The position numbers and the translations under genes are program-made. Under the pieces are notes generated by a model. The model was not told where the DNA came from, ran no database searches, and saw only the letters and a list, made by a program, of their open reading frames with translations. 64,000 nt of DNA from Acidithiobacillus acidisediminis (GTDB lineage: Bacteria > Pseudomonadota > Gammaproteobacteria > Acidithiobacillales > Acidithiobacillaceae): the NCBI RefSeq assembly GCF_023277115.1, contig NZ_JALQCS010000001.1:558001-622000 (forward strand), written 5' to 3'. Shown here piece by piece: positions 32,074 through 42,218 of this stretch (position 1 is the first letter of the stretch; each line of letters begins with the position of its first letter).

Positions 32074-33099
32074 ATGATTGCGCGCAGGACTGCGGTGAAG
32101 AAGGACCTATTGGCCGATGAGGGGTACGTCCACAAGGTGGATGCCATTGGGGATCCTCTGCAGAAGATCGAGGCGGTGGTCGATTTCTCTGCGTTGGCGC
32201 AGGCGGTAGAAAAGATCGCTCCCCGCCCGGAGCAGCCCAAAGGTGGGCGCCCGCCATATCCGACCGAGGTGATGGTTCGGGTCTTGGTGGTCAAGCGTTT
32301 GCATGGCCTCTCTGACGAGCAGACGGAGTTTCAACTGCTGGATCGTCGCAGTTTCCGGCGTTTCTGTGGCCTGGAGCACTCCCGCAACATCCTCGATCGT
32401 ACGACCATCTGGAGCGTTGAGAACCGGATCGGGGTAGACGGTGTCACCGCCCTATTCAACGAGCTGGACCGACAGATTCGTGCCCATGGTCTGGAGGCCC
32501 GTGCCGGTCAGATCGTGGACGCCACCTTGGTTCCGGCACCCAGGCAACATTTCACGAAAGAGGAGAAGGCGCTGCTGGAACAAGATGCGGTCCCTGCGGA
32601 CTGGAAGCCCGCCAAGCGGCGGCAGAAGGACGTCGATGCCAGCTGGACCAAAAAAAAGCATGGCAAGTCCCACCACGGCTACAAGTTCACCGTGAGCGTG
32701 GATCGCAAGCACAAGTTGGTTCGGACCTGGATTGCCGACACCGCCAAGGTCCATGATTCCCAGCACTTGGAAGCAGCGCTGGACGAGTGGAACACCAGTG
32801 CGGAGATCTATGCCGACAAAGGGTATGTTGGGGCCGATCGAGAGGAGCGTTTACGGGAGCAAGGCTATCGTCCGCAGATTCAGCGCAAAGCGAAGCCAGG
32901 CAAAGCGCTTTCTGCCTGTCAGGAGCGACGGAATCGACGCATCGCGAAGGTCCGAGCACGCGTAGAGCATGTTTTTGCCGCCATCCACCAGTGGGGTGGC
33001 AAGCAGATCCGCACCATCGGCCAGGCCCGTGCCACCTTCGCCATGGGCATGATGGTGCTCGTCTACAATATGCGTCGCTTGGCCTTTCTGGGGGCGTAA
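32074..33099 (+). CDS. IS5/IS1182-like DDE transposase
   Basis: A 341-aa transposase. It begins with a DUF772-like domain (VDFSALAQAVEKIAP...GGRPPYPTEVMVRVLVVKR), followed by GQIVDATLVPAPRQHF (first Asp), SAEIYADKGYVGADREERL (second Asp) and VRARVEHVFAAIHQWGGK (Glu). These are the DDE residues of the IS5 superfamily, intact. Not closely similar to the 1.2-kb transposase. I could not define inverted repeats: no sequence before 32074 mirrors the hairpin at 33154-33178. Confidence 0.88.
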   Translation: MIARRTAVKKDLLADEGYVHKVDAIGDPLQKIEAVVDFSALAQAVEKIAPRPEQPKGGRPPYPTEVMVRVLVVKRLHGLSDEQTEFQLLDRRSFRRFCGLEHSRNILDRTTIWSVENRIGVDGVTALFNELDRQIRAHGLEARAGQIVDATLVPAPRQHFTKEEKALLEQDAVPADWKPAKRRQKDVDASWTKKKHGKSHHGYKFTVSVDRKHKLVRTWIADTAKVHDSQHLEAALDEWNTSAEIYADKGYVGADREERLREQGYRPQIQRKAKPGKALSACQERRNRRIAKVRARVEHVFAAIHQWGGKQIRTIGQARATFAMGMMVLVYNMRRLAFLGA

Positions 33100-33153
33100 T
33101 GCGTCCAGAGGTCAGGAAATAGAGGAAAAAATCCTACAACAGGATGAGAAAAC

Positions 33154-33178
33154 GGCTCAAAAAGTCCATTTTTGAGCC
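33154..33178. terminator. Perfect 10-bp hairpin after the transposase
   Basis: GGCTCAAAAA and TTTTTGAGCC pair around GTCCA, 55 bases after the transposase stop. It may be a terminator or part of the IS end. Confidence 0.5.
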
Positions 33179-33219
33179 TCGACAGGTTTCTTCATGCCGT
33201 GTGGTCTGATTTTTGGGGT

Positions 33220-33663
33220 TTATCGAGGTGCCCCGCGACCAACACCAGCGGCCATTTCCAGGAAGATTCTGTCAAGACTTTCTCCATGCGAATCATTCTT
33301 CCCAAAAGATAACGCCCACGGATCTATACGAGAAACGGGGGTGGTTTCCGAGGCTATCTGGGCGGTGACCCTCCCGGTGGTGGCTGTGGAAGGGGCCCTT
33401 GGAGGAGGTGGCGGTGGAGGACGAATCCCCAAGCCCGCGAAATATGCCCCAAGGGGCGGCGGAGCCGGTGCCCCTCGAGGAGGGGGCGGTGGCGGCGCTG
33501 GGTAGTACTCATAGTAATGCTGGGGGTAGTTGGAGAACCCTGTGGTCTACCCAGACCCACCCAAATCGAGGCTGAAATTCAACGGGTCGGCGTGCGCAAC
33601 TGCAACCCAGCCAAGACTCGATACGAGCAACACCGAGAGCAAGGATTTCTTCGGCGGCAACAT
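33220..33663 (-). pseudogene. Exported proline/tyrosine-rich protein B, amber-interrupted
   Basis: From ATG 33663 the frame encodes a signal peptide (SLLSVLLVSSLGWVAVAHA) and the mature start DPLNFSLDLGGSG, then a TAG stop. The same frame continues without another stop to TAA at 33220: TTGFSNYPQHYYEYYPAPPPPPP..., a proline-rich part like protein A. So a single nonsense codon splits an otherwise complete 147-codon gene. The C-terminal 60 residues (VSRIDPWALSFGKNDSHGE) do not match protein A. It follows barrel protein B by 29 bases, the same arrangement as at 29.2 kb. Confidence 0.65.
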
Positions 33664-33692
33664 GAAAGACTCCTTATTCCATCACGGAATGC

Positions 33693-34367
33693 TTAAAACG
33701 CCGCTCCAATTCCCACCGTGCCCCGCAACAGGTTGGGGGCGCCGGCTTGGGTGAAATCGTCATCGTGTAGGCCCACAAAGAAATTCAGATTGGCAACCAG
33801 AGGATAATAGGCGGTCACCCCCATCTGCAGCAGATTCGAGGATCGGTTATACCGCAGGGGCGGAAAGCCTGTGACGTGGCTGGTTTCCGAGACACCCCCC
33901 AGATATCCCAGATACCCGGTTACGTTCGCAAAAGGTAAGGAAGCTGCAGCGTACAAACCGCCGCCAAGGTTGTCGAGGCTCTGAGACGATTGGGAATTCA
34001 GATACGCATCGTTCTGCGAGAATCGGTTGTATTCGTAGCCCAGATACGGTCCGACTGCGAGAATCGGGCTTGCTGGGAAGAGGTAACCGATTTTCAGACC
34101 AAAGGTGTTGCTGTCACCGCTCGTATAGCCTTGATAGGCAGTGCCGAATTGATGGCGATACTTGGCGGTACCGAAAAGTCCATTCGAAAACAGGCTTCCC
34201 CGCACACCGAGGCCGCCGGTAGTGTTGCCATACTGGTTGGTGGTGCCCTGGACATTGCCGGACACGTCGGCCTGATTCATGACCGAGTAAATAGAGGCCT
34301 CTGCCGTTGCGGTAGCAGCGAGCAGACCGGTGCCAATCAATACTGCGAACAACCGATTTCTTTTCAT
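33693..34367 (-). CDS. Outer-membrane beta-barrel protein B
   Basis: A 224-aa protein with a signal peptide (LFAVLIGTGLLAATATAEA), multiple short amphipathic strands (GLKIGYLFPAS, AVGPYLGYEYNRF) and a terminal IGAAF with final Phe, typical of small OmpA/OmpW-like 8-strand barrels. It pairs with the downstream proline-rich exported gene, repeating the 30-kb pair although the barrels themselves differ. Function unknown. Confidence 0.7.
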   Translation of the reverse strand: MKRNRLFAVLIGTGLLAATATAEASIYSVMNQADVSGNVQGTTNQYGNTTGGLGVRGSLFSNGLFGTAKYRHQFGTAYQGYTSGDSNTFGLKIGYLFPASPILAVGPYLGYEYNRFSQNDAYLNSQSSQSLDNLGGGLYAAASLPFANVTGYLGYLGGVSETSHVTGFPPLRYNRSSNLLQMGVTAYYPLVANLNFFVGLHDDDFTQAGAPNLLRGTVGIGAAF

Positions 34368-34642
34368 GGGATCACTCCTGTTTCACGGCTTGTGAGCAAG
34401 GTCAGCAATCCTCGTGCCAACCGCAAAACGCCCTTCCTTTTCGTGGGGATACCGCGGCAAACAGTGTAACCCCTTGGTCACTTCCCCCAGAACTGTCGCC
34501 TGAAGGAGACGAGATCAGCCCCAATCGGCCTGGGGAGTGGCATCTCAGCGTTGAAGATGCGAGAGTTTCGCAGCCTGGCAGCGGATTTTACGGATTGGCA
34601 TCTTTCCTGCTTGGGTTTGCAGAGTACGATAGGGAGGCAGCA

Positions 34643-34987
34643 ATGAATAGCAAGCTTCACAGCCGTATAGTTCTTTGGGGAATCCCATTGGTCTTCTGGG
34701 CCGTTTTCGCCACAAGCCTCAGCAGCGCGCGGGCCGATACGCTCAGTTTGGCTTTGGGAGTACCCTCTGCCAGTGTCTGGGTACAACCTGCAGGAGGGGA
34801 CCTGTATACCGATGGCTACGGTCCGGCATATTCCTGGCGGGCGTATCGGAGAGAGGCGCATTGGGAGCGGCGCTGGGAGAAGCGTCAGCGTAAGGCGGAA
34901 CATCGCTACTGGAAGGCGCGCCGTAAATATTACAAGAGGATGTACAAAGCAGAGCGCAAGTACGACCGCTCGATCTATGGGTATTGA
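34643..34987 (+). CDS. Exported protein C with basic Arg/Tyr-rich tail
   Basis: A 114-aa protein from ATG 34643 (GGGAGG upstream). A signal peptide ends at SSARA, and the mature start DTLSLALGVPSASVWV matches the L-x-F/L-x-L-x-x-G motif of proteins A and B. The tail is instead strongly basic: WERRWEKRQRKAEHRYWKAR, then RKYYKRMYKAERKY. It has the look of a periplasmic protein that binds an acidic polymer. The next gene starts 12 bases downstream. Confidence 0.6.
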   Translation: MNSKLHSRIVLWGIPLVFWAVFATSLSSARADTLSLALGVPSASVWVQPAGGDLYTDGYGPAYSWRAYRREAHWERRWEKRQRKAEHRYWKARRKYYKRMYKAERKYDRSIYGY

Positions 34988-34999
34988 AGGAGAACACGA

Positions 35000-35224
35000 A
35001 TGAACATTGATGGGCGCAAACGCAAGGGCGTGAGGCTAGTTGGCTGGTTGACCCTCCTCGGGCTGAGCCTGGGGCTCACGGGTTGTTACGCAGAAGTTTC
35101 ACCGCCGCCTCCGGGTCCCGGAGGAGTTTACGGGCCACCGCCACCACCCCCTCCGCCCGGGCCAGGGGCTCCTCCGCCACCACCACCGGGTCCGCCACCA
35201 CCGCCTCCCGGATACTACAACTGA
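35000..35224 (+). CDS. Proline-rich lipoprotein
   Basis: A 74-aa lipoprotein: basic N-terminus, hydrophobic WLTLLGLSLGLTGC ending in a lipobox, and a mature chain composed almost entirely of Pro/Gly blocks ending PPPGYYN. Proline tracts of this kind act as rigid spacers across the periplasm. It is the second gene after exported protein C. Its 3' end overlaps the convergent transglycosylase gene by ten bases. Confidence 0.65.
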   Translation: MNIDGRKRKGVRLVGWLTLLGLSLGLTGCYAEVSPPPPGPGGVYGPPPPPPPPGPGAPPPPPPGPPPPPPGYYN

Positions 35225-35805
35225 TGGAGGAAGCGCTTCTGCGGCGACGAATCGGTTCTAACCTCTGCCCGCCGTAGAAACGTTTCAACGGTTTTCGCGT
35301 AGGTGACGGCAGATGGTGGAGGCGGTTCTCCCGAGGCTACCCGGGTGGGGCCGGCGTTATACGCCTCCAATGCCAAGGTCAGGTTTCCATGAAAGAGCTT
35401 GAGGAGGCTTTGCAGAAACTGCGCCCCACCCAGAATGTTCTGTTGCACTTGCCAGGGGTTGACGTGCAAAACCGTCCATGCGGTGGCTGGCATCAGCTGC
35501 ATGGGGCCAATGGCCCCAGCAGCACTGACTGCTCCTGCCCGCCCTCGACTCTCCACATAGACCACAGCGGCCAGAAGAGCTGGCGAAAGACCCGTCTTGT
35601 GGGATGCCAGCCGGATTGGCGCTACAAGGGATCCCGCCAAGCGATGCCAGGCTTGATTCCGCTCCGACACCATCACTTTCCATTGCAACACAACAGGGAT
35701 ACCGGGCGGGGCGGGTTGCAAGGATTGGGGGAGAAAAACGAATAGCGGCAGCAGAACGAGTCCCTGGATCCATCGATCCCGCTGACGAAGTCTGCCCAGG
35801 CGCAT
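35215..35805 (-). CDS. SLT-type lytic transglycosylase
   Basis: A 196-aa protein from ATG 35805. An N-terminal hydrophobic segment (WIQGLVLLPLFVFLP) is a signal or anchor. The SLT domain is complete: LLAAVVYVESRGRAGAVSAA with the catalytic Glu in VESRG, then GAIGPMQLMPATA and LALEAYNAGPTRV. It cleaves peptidoglycan to open the wall locally. It is the third gene of a coupled operon after the glycine-zipper lipoprotein and a 147-aa protein. Confidence 0.88.
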   Translation of the reverse strand: MRLGRLRQRDRWIQGLVLLPLFVFLPQSLQPAPPGIPVVLQWKVMVSERNQAWHRLAGSLVAPIRLASHKTGLSPALLAAVVYVESRGRAGAVSAAGAIGPMQLMPATAWTVLHVNPWQVQQNILGGAQFLQSLLKLFHGNLTLALEAYNAGPTRVASGEPPPPSAVTYAKTVETFLRRAEVRTDSSPQKRFLHQL

Positions 35806-35810
35806 GGTGA

Positions 35811-36254
35811 TCAATCCCGAGCGCAAGAGGGACTCGTGGGGACTGATTCCCCGCAGACGCGATCAAAAACGGACTGTACATTTGCCGCCAGTTTGTGAAG
35901 GACAGGATTTAGCGCCCTATCTCCGGGATCTTTACTCCACACCACGGGTATTGTGGTGTATACCCAGACTCCCGGTGGCCCCTCTCGCAGAAGCCACCGT
36001 ACCGGAAGAAACATCGCCAGCGCCTCTGACCGGTGAAAGAAGGTCCGGGAAATCCCAGGAAAATCCCAGAACATCACGAGAGAGTCGTTGGCAGGTCGGG
36101 CTGCCTTCCCTGACTCATCACACGGAGGGGCATACACATAGAGGAGATCAGCTCCCAGACAGCTCATCTCTGTAATCACCGAGCCTTCGACATCATTGAT
36201 GGATCGTGGCACCTGACCCGCCAGCTGTAAACCCTCGAATGGGTGATTCATCAT
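35811..36254 (-). CDS. Hypothetical protein between glycine-zipper and transglycosylase genes
   Basis: A 147-aa protein whose ATG overlaps the glycine-zipper stop (ATGA) and whose stop lies 5 bases before the transglycosylase ATG. This coupling is the main support. It has four Cys, several Trp, no signal peptide and no recognised domain. It could be cytoplasmic or exported by another route. Confidence 0.5.
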   Translation of the reverse strand: MMNHPFEGLQLAGQVPRSINDVEGSVITEMSCLGADLLYVYAPPCDESGKAARPANDSLVMFWDFPGISRTFFHRSEALAMFLPVRWLLREGPPGVWVYTTIPVVWSKDPGDRALNPVLHKLAANVQSVFDRVCGESVPTSPSCARD

Positions 36255-36538
36255 TGTCTATTTTGTGACAGCAATGCCCCGGCGGCAGCTCCGGCTGCGC
36301 CGCCGACGGCAGCACCCACGGCGGGACTCCCGCCAACCACGGCACCCATCACTGCACCGCCAGCCGCACCGATCGCCCCGCCACTCAAAGCAGATTGTTG
36401 GGTGGGCGTCATATTCGCGCAACCCGTGAGAGCCGTCAGGCACAGTGCGAAAAAGCAAGCCTTGCGACCATTGAAGCTAATCCGCAAGGTGGAAGACTGA
36501 GGCCGCTCCAGACCTCGTGATTTGGCAAACGAAGACAT
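36251..36538 (-). CDS. Glycine-zipper lipoprotein, second copy
   Basis: A 95-aa lipoprotein from ATG 36538 (GGGAGGG upstream). The signal ACFFALCLTALTGC ends in a lipobox; the mature part CANMTPTQQSALSGGAIGAA continues as a G-x3-G glycine zipper, and the chain ends LLSQNRQ. It is a paralogue of 27326-27592. Unlike that copy it leads an operon with a 147-aa protein and a lytic transglycosylase, which links the zipper to wall or envelope remodelling. Confidence 0.8.
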   Translation of the reverse strand: MSSFAKSRGLERPQSSTLRISFNGRKACFFALCLTALTGCANMTPTQQSALSGGAIGAAGGAVMGAVVGGSPAVGAAVGGAAGAAAGALLSQNRQ

Positions 36539-36690
36539 GGTGTACCCTCCCGCTTGTTGAGACAGCTTGAATAGCAGCATGTTTCGTGCCAAGAGGAAAG
36601 ATGCAACAATTCTCCGATGAACAGCAGAATTGGCGGCCAACATGCGAAGACTGACTGTAGCCAGATACCTACAGTAGCGAGACGACACTG

Positions 36691-36858
36691 ATGATTTACC
36701 CTCACGCGTTGCGTCGGATACTTCAAATCACCATTGTGCTTCTCTTACTGATTCCGCTCTCCGGATGTCTGGCTCTCATTGCACTCAATGGCGCCGGAAC
36801 TGTTGCCTATTACAATCTGCCGAAGAAGGATCGCCCCTCGTTGCACATTGAAAAATAG
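36691..36858 (+). CDS. Small lipoprotein (55 aa)
   Basis: ATG 36691 to TAG 36858 encodes a basic start, a hydrophobic stretch (ITIVLLLLIPLSGC) ending in a lipobox, and about 30 mature residues (LALIALNGAGTVAYYN, then KKDRPSLHIEK). Divergent from the glycine-zipper operon, 150 bases apart. Short and family unknown, but the lipobox and clean frame support it. Confidence 0.5.
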   Translation: MIYPHALRRILQITIVLLLLIPLSGCLALIALNGAGTVAYYNLPKKDRPSLHIEK

Positions 36859-36926
36859 GGAGCGTACCATTTTGTTTCAAATTGATGTGATATAACGCTA
36901 TCTATAGGCAAATTATTCAACACGTT

Positions 36927-39048
<2,122 letters not shown>

Positions 39049-39102
39049 GGGAATCTCCTCGAGGTTGTTCATAGCAAGTGCAAAAACAGTTCTGATGGAC
39101 TA

Positions 39103-39133
39103 TTCTTACAACCGTACCTGGGTACGGAGTCAA
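39103..39133 (-). promoter_or_regulatory. MerR-controlled mer promoter with 19-bp spacer
   Basis: On the minus strand -35 TTGACT (39133-39128) and -10 TAAGAA (39108-39103) are separated by exactly 19 bases, the overlong spacer of MerR-activated promoters. The spacer holds the perfect dyad CCGTACC-TG-GGTACGG (39112-39127), where MerR binds and untwists DNA on Hg(II) binding. Lies between divergent merC and merR. Confidence 0.9.
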
Positions 39134-39138
39134 CAACC

Positions 39139-39546
39139 GTGAAATCTCAAGAATCGGTACTCACGATTGGCCGCCTCGCGGAAGATGTGGGTGTCAACGT
39201 CGAAACGATCCGTTTCTATCAACGCAAGGGTTTACTACGCGAGCCCCCTCGTCCCCCTGGAGGGATTCGTCATTACACAGCAGAGGATGGAGCGCGGCTG
39301 AAATTTATCAAATCTGCGCAACGTCTGGGATTTAGTTTGGAGGAAATCCATCACTTACTTTTACTGGATGAGGGCATGCGCTGCAGCAAGGCGGCACAAA
39401 TCGCTGAAGATCATTTGACAGAAGTTCGCGCGCGTCTGCAGGATCTGCAGAGAATCGAAAACATCTTGGCAAATCTACTCGAGCAATGCAGTCGAGGGGA
39501 TAAGGATGTGGCATGCCCTCTCATTGCGGCATTGCAAGCGGACTGA
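39139..39546 (+). CDS. merR: Mercury-responsive regulator MerR
   Basis: A 135-aa protein from GTG 39139. The winged-helix start (LTIGRLAEDVGVNVETIRFY) and the dimerization helix are standard. Cys at positions 82, 117 and 126 are exactly the three Hg(II) ligands of Tn501-type MerR. It represses and, with Hg(II), activates the divergent merCA operon through the 19-bp-spacer promoter, and probably represses itself. Confidence 0.96.
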   Translation: MKSQESVLTIGRLAEDVGVNVETIRFYQRKGLLREPPRPPGGIRHYTAEDGARLKFIKSAQRLGFSLEEIHHLLLLDEGMRCSKAAQIAEDHLTEVRARLQDLQRIENILANLLEQCSRGDKDVACPLIAALQAD

Positions 39547-39897
39547 ACTTAATCCCCAACAACAAGAAAATTTTTCATCTAGCGAATGACCGCTTTCAGT
39601 CTCAAGCGGCCATGCCTCAGCGGGAGGATATTCCGCAGGAACGTGCTTGGCAACGATCAGAATCTGGCGGCGCCTGCGGAGGCTAAGTGACCAACCATCC
39701 TGCTTGGCGAACCGTGGATCATGACACGGGTCGCTCGTGGTCCTTAATTGTCTGCTTGACGTCATCCATCTTGTCCGACCGGTCAAGGTATTTGTCGTCG
39801 AGCAATGTCCATGTCCAAACCCACACCAGCGGCAGGATCTTAACCCTCTGTGCGTGAAACAAGGTAAGGCCGGAACAGTGTTAAACAGAACAGAACG
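39547..39897. other. Gene-poor stretch after merR with direct repeat and ORF remnant
   Basis: Contains the right copy of the mer-flanking repeat (39583-39609), which here can fold because CCGCTT and AAGCGG pair. On the minus strand about 39720-39880 encodes an open 50-codon stretch without ATG (KILPLVWVWTWTLLDDKYLD then DDVKQTIKDHERPVS and a stop), possibly a small-gene remnant. Nothing else is recognisable. Confidence 0.45.
39583..39609. repeat. Direct repeat flanking mer genes, right copy
   Basis: GAATGACCGCTTTCAGTCTC followed by AAGCGGC; 25 of 27 match to 36927-36953. It lies 36 bases past the merR stop. Confidence 0.6.
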
Positions 39898-39912
39898 GAA
39901 CGCAAGATAAAG

Positions 39913-39946
39913 CCTGCACGGGAAAGCTATACCTTTCCCATGCAGG
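39913..39946. repeat. 14-bp-stem hairpin around CTATAC; related to 8916-8947
   Basis: CCTGCA-C-GGGAAAG pairs with CTTTCCC-A-TGCAGG (one mismatch), leaving the loop CTATAC. It is preceded by GGAACGCAAGATAAAG (39897-39912 region), shared with the hairpin at 8.9 kb in inverted orientation. It marks the start of backbone sequence after the cargo. Confidence 0.6.
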
Positions 39947-39949
39947 CCA

Positions 39950-40131
39950 ACAACGGCGGGGCCTCCCCGGTACCTGCTCTGGCGAACCAGCCAGGGCACG
40001 CGCACGAGACCCGCCAGAAAATGCTGTTGATCAAATCGTCGGCAATGCCGAAGCCAGCCCCCATCATGAGGGACTGGCCGAAGCCCGAGTGCCCCCGCGC
40101 GCTCAGGAATCCGCCTGACTGCTTTATTCAA
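39950..40131 (-). pseudogene. Truncated copy of the 42.2-kb Gln-rich protein gene
   Basis: Minus-strand codons HSGFGQSLMMGAGFGIADDL then INSIF match the C-terminus of the protein at 42219-42644. Its TGA stop is changed to TGG here, so the frame reads on into the hairpin and stops at a TAG inside GGTATAGC. The N-terminal two thirds are missing. Evidence of a partial duplication of this region. Confidence 0.7.
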
Positions 40132-40178
40132 GAAATACCCGACCGTTCATGGCGGCCATGCGTCTTTCGCCATACCTG

Positions 40179-41228
40179 TCAGCGTAGGTTGTACCAGACC
40201 CCTCGGCCACTGCCGTGCAGGCTTAGCGTGCCGTGATCGACCAGCGCCCGAAAATGTTGCTTGAGCGTGTTGCGGCTAGCCCCGGTCAGTTTCATGACCT
40301 CACCGATGGTGACGCGGCCGTGCTCTCGGGCGAACTCAACGATCTGTAGCTGCAGTTCCGGCATGGCCGCCAGCACGATCTTTTCGCGATCGACCTTCTT
40401 TTCCAGGCGCCGAACCTGCTCGGCCAAGGATCTCAGGAAGAACATCAGCCACGGCTGCCAATTTGGCGCCTCTGTGCGGATCGTGCCTTGGGTCTGGCGC
40501 AAGGCCAGGTAGTAGGCTTCCTTGCTCTGCTCAATCACGCTCTCCAGAGAGCTGTAAGGCACATAGGCGTACCCGGCCTGCAGCAGCAGGAGCGTGGTCA
40601 GCACCCGAGAGAGCCGGCCGTTGCCATCCTGAAAAGGGTGGATCTCCAGGAACACGACGACGCACAGTGCAACGATCAACAGTGGATGCAGCCGGGCCGT
40701 CTCACGTTCCCGGTTCACCCACGCCACGAGCTCCGACATCAGGCGGGGCGTATCGAAGGGGGATGCGGTCTGAAACACGATACCGATCTGTGCGCCGGCT
40801 TCGTCAAAGGCGGCGACACTGTTCGACGTGGTCTTGTAGTTGCCACGATGCCAAGTGTCCTTCTCGCTGTAGCGCAGGAGGATCTGGTGCAACTGCTTGA
40901 TGTGGTTCTCGGTGATCGGGATGTCCTGCCAGGACGCAAACACCAGGTCCATCAGATCGGCGTAGCCAGCCACTTCCTGCTCATCACGGGTCGCGAAGGA
41001 CTTGATCTCCAGATTCGACAGCAGATGCTCCACCTCCCGGTCGGACAGCTTGCTGCCCTCGATGCGGGTCGATGAGCCGATGCTCTCGATGGTGGCCACA
41101 CGACGCAGGGCCGACAGCCGGTCGGGCGCGAGCGTGCCCAAGGCGCGCCAAGCGCCTTTGAACTCATCGATCCGGGCGATGAGGCCCAGGATCTCCGGCG
41201 TGATCTGGATAGTGTCGGTTCGCAGCAT
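40179..41228 (-). CDS. Fic-domain protein with C-terminal winged helix
   Basis: A 349-aa protein. An N-terminal Fic_N-like helical region contains the inhibitory-type SIGSSTRIEGSKLSDREVE. The Fic core has HPFQDGNGRLSRVL, matching HPFx[D/E]GNGR, so AMP-transfer chemistry should be intact. The last 70 residues (ITIGEVMKLTGASRNTLKQH as VTIGEVMKLTGASRNTLKQH) form a winged helix, suggesting it binds its own promoter. Two tandem copies of CGCCCATTTA/T at 41241-41260 lie just upstream of the start and could be the operator. Fic proteins modify target proteins such as topoisomerases or act as toxins. Confidence 0.85.
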   Translation of the reverse strand: MLRTDTIQITPEILGLIARIDEFKGAWRALGTLAPDRLSALRRVATIESIGSSTRIEGSKLSDREVEHLLSNLEIKSFATRDEQEVAGYADLMDLVFASWQDIPITENHIKQLHQILLRYSEKDTWHRGNYKTTSNSVAAFDEAGAQIGIVFQTASPFDTPRLMSELVAWVNRERETARLHPLLIVALCVVVFLEIHPFQDGNGRLSRVLTTLLLLQAGYAYVPYSSLESVIEQSKEAYYLALRQTQGTIRTEAPNWQPWLMFFLRSLAEQVRRLEKKVDREKIVLAAMPELQLQIVEFAREHGRVTIGEVMKLTGASRNTLKQHFRALVDHGTLSLHGSGRGVWYNLR

Positions 41229-41307
41229 GAACCAATACTACGCCCATTTACGCCCATTTTTGAGATGCCTGGCTGGCTTGGGTGGCGCTTGATGGGGCAA
41301 TGACGCT

Positions 41308-42036
41308 TCATCTCTGTGAATCAGTGAGTTCTGCATCAAGCACCTGTACAGCAATTTCCGGATAAGCCTGACCGCAGCGGGGACATGCCTTGCCGGCCTG
41401 GGGAATATTCATCCAGTAGCCGGATACCAGCCCCTTGGTCAGGGCGATGTCTCTTCCCAATACCGAGGCGGCAACAACGTGCCCACCTGGATTGGTGCTC
41501 AATCCTGCCAAAATCGTGATTCCAGGGTGCGCCTGCTGGACTTGTCGGCTGATGTCGGCCACGAAGGAGCGATACAGAGTGGGGTTGTTTTCAGCACCTT
41601 GGGCCTGGATTTCGTAGACAGGGACATAAGCTGCGATACGCGCAGCCAAGCGCAATCGAACAAACTCGGGGTAAATTTTTCCACGATATGAGGGGTCTAC
41701 ACTGCGAACGAGGTCTGTTGCTGGAGTGGCCACAAGCCATTGGTGGCGATATTCGGCGATTTCTGCCGCCCGACGATAGGCGCCCACGGGATTTTCGCGT
41801 TGCGATACTGGTGTTTGCGGCCAGTTTTCAAGATCAACGACCACCGCGCCCGATGGAAGTCGCGAAAGGCGGTTTACATTAGCCGTGGATGCCAGGCGGG
41901 TGGCCAATGGTGGCGCGTCTGGACTCCGACCAGAAATCCAGGTTTGCGGGCTGTTCAACGGGCCAGATAGTAGTGCGGCTCCGCCCGCCGCCAGTGCCAA
42001 TTTGGTGATAGCACTACCGGCGAACAACCAGATCAT
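41308..42036 (-). CDS. Hypothetical exported or anchored protein (242 aa)
   Basis: ATG 42036 with AGGATG upstream. An N-terminal hydrophobic segment (WLFAGSAITKLALAAGGAALL) anchors or exports it. The body has alternating strand/helix blocks (GAVVVDLENWPQTPV, GITILAGLSTNPGGHVVAA, GLVSGYWMNIP) that could be a TIM-barrel like those of polysaccharide-active enzymes. A CPRCG pair sits near the C-terminus. No catalytic motif can be assigned. Belongs to the minus-strand operon below the S24 repressor. Confidence 0.55.
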   Translation of the reverse strand: MIWLFAGSAITKLALAAGGAALLSGPLNSPQTWISGRSPDAPPLATRLASTANVNRLSRLPSGAVVVDLENWPQTPVSQRENPVGAYRRAAEIAEYRHQWLVATPATDLVRSVDPSYRGKIYPEFVRLRLAARIAAYVPVYEIQAQGAENNPTLYRSFVADISRQVQQAHPGITILAGLSTNPGGHVVAASVLGRDIALTKGLVSGYWMNIPQAGKACPRCGQAYPEIAVQVLDAELTDSQR

Positions 42037-42218
42037 GTTTTACATCCTGTGCTTCCCAATGTGTCACCCACTCCAATAGCCACAACGGCAAAAGGGTGGG
42101 GACAAGTTTTTCTACGGCGCGCACTGTGATGCTCGACATCCATTACCGCGTCTGCCCTGGCGCCGGACATGGCAATGGTCGCCGAGCAAACCCACGGCTC
42201 CAGCGCCGCAGCACTCGA

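Noticed and set aside
31677-32294. 205-aa minus-strand frame across the transposase start
   Set aside because: Mostly low-complexity shadow of 31387-31971 and the transposase; kept only as a possible frameshift hint.
35076-35288. 70-aa minus-strand frame opposite the proline-rich lipoprotein
   Set aside because: Antisense of a repetitive proline-codon tract; plus strand has signal peptide and lipobox.
36901-36926. tRNA or attachment site at the mer boundary
   Set aside because: No cloverleaf or tRNA 3' end could be formed.
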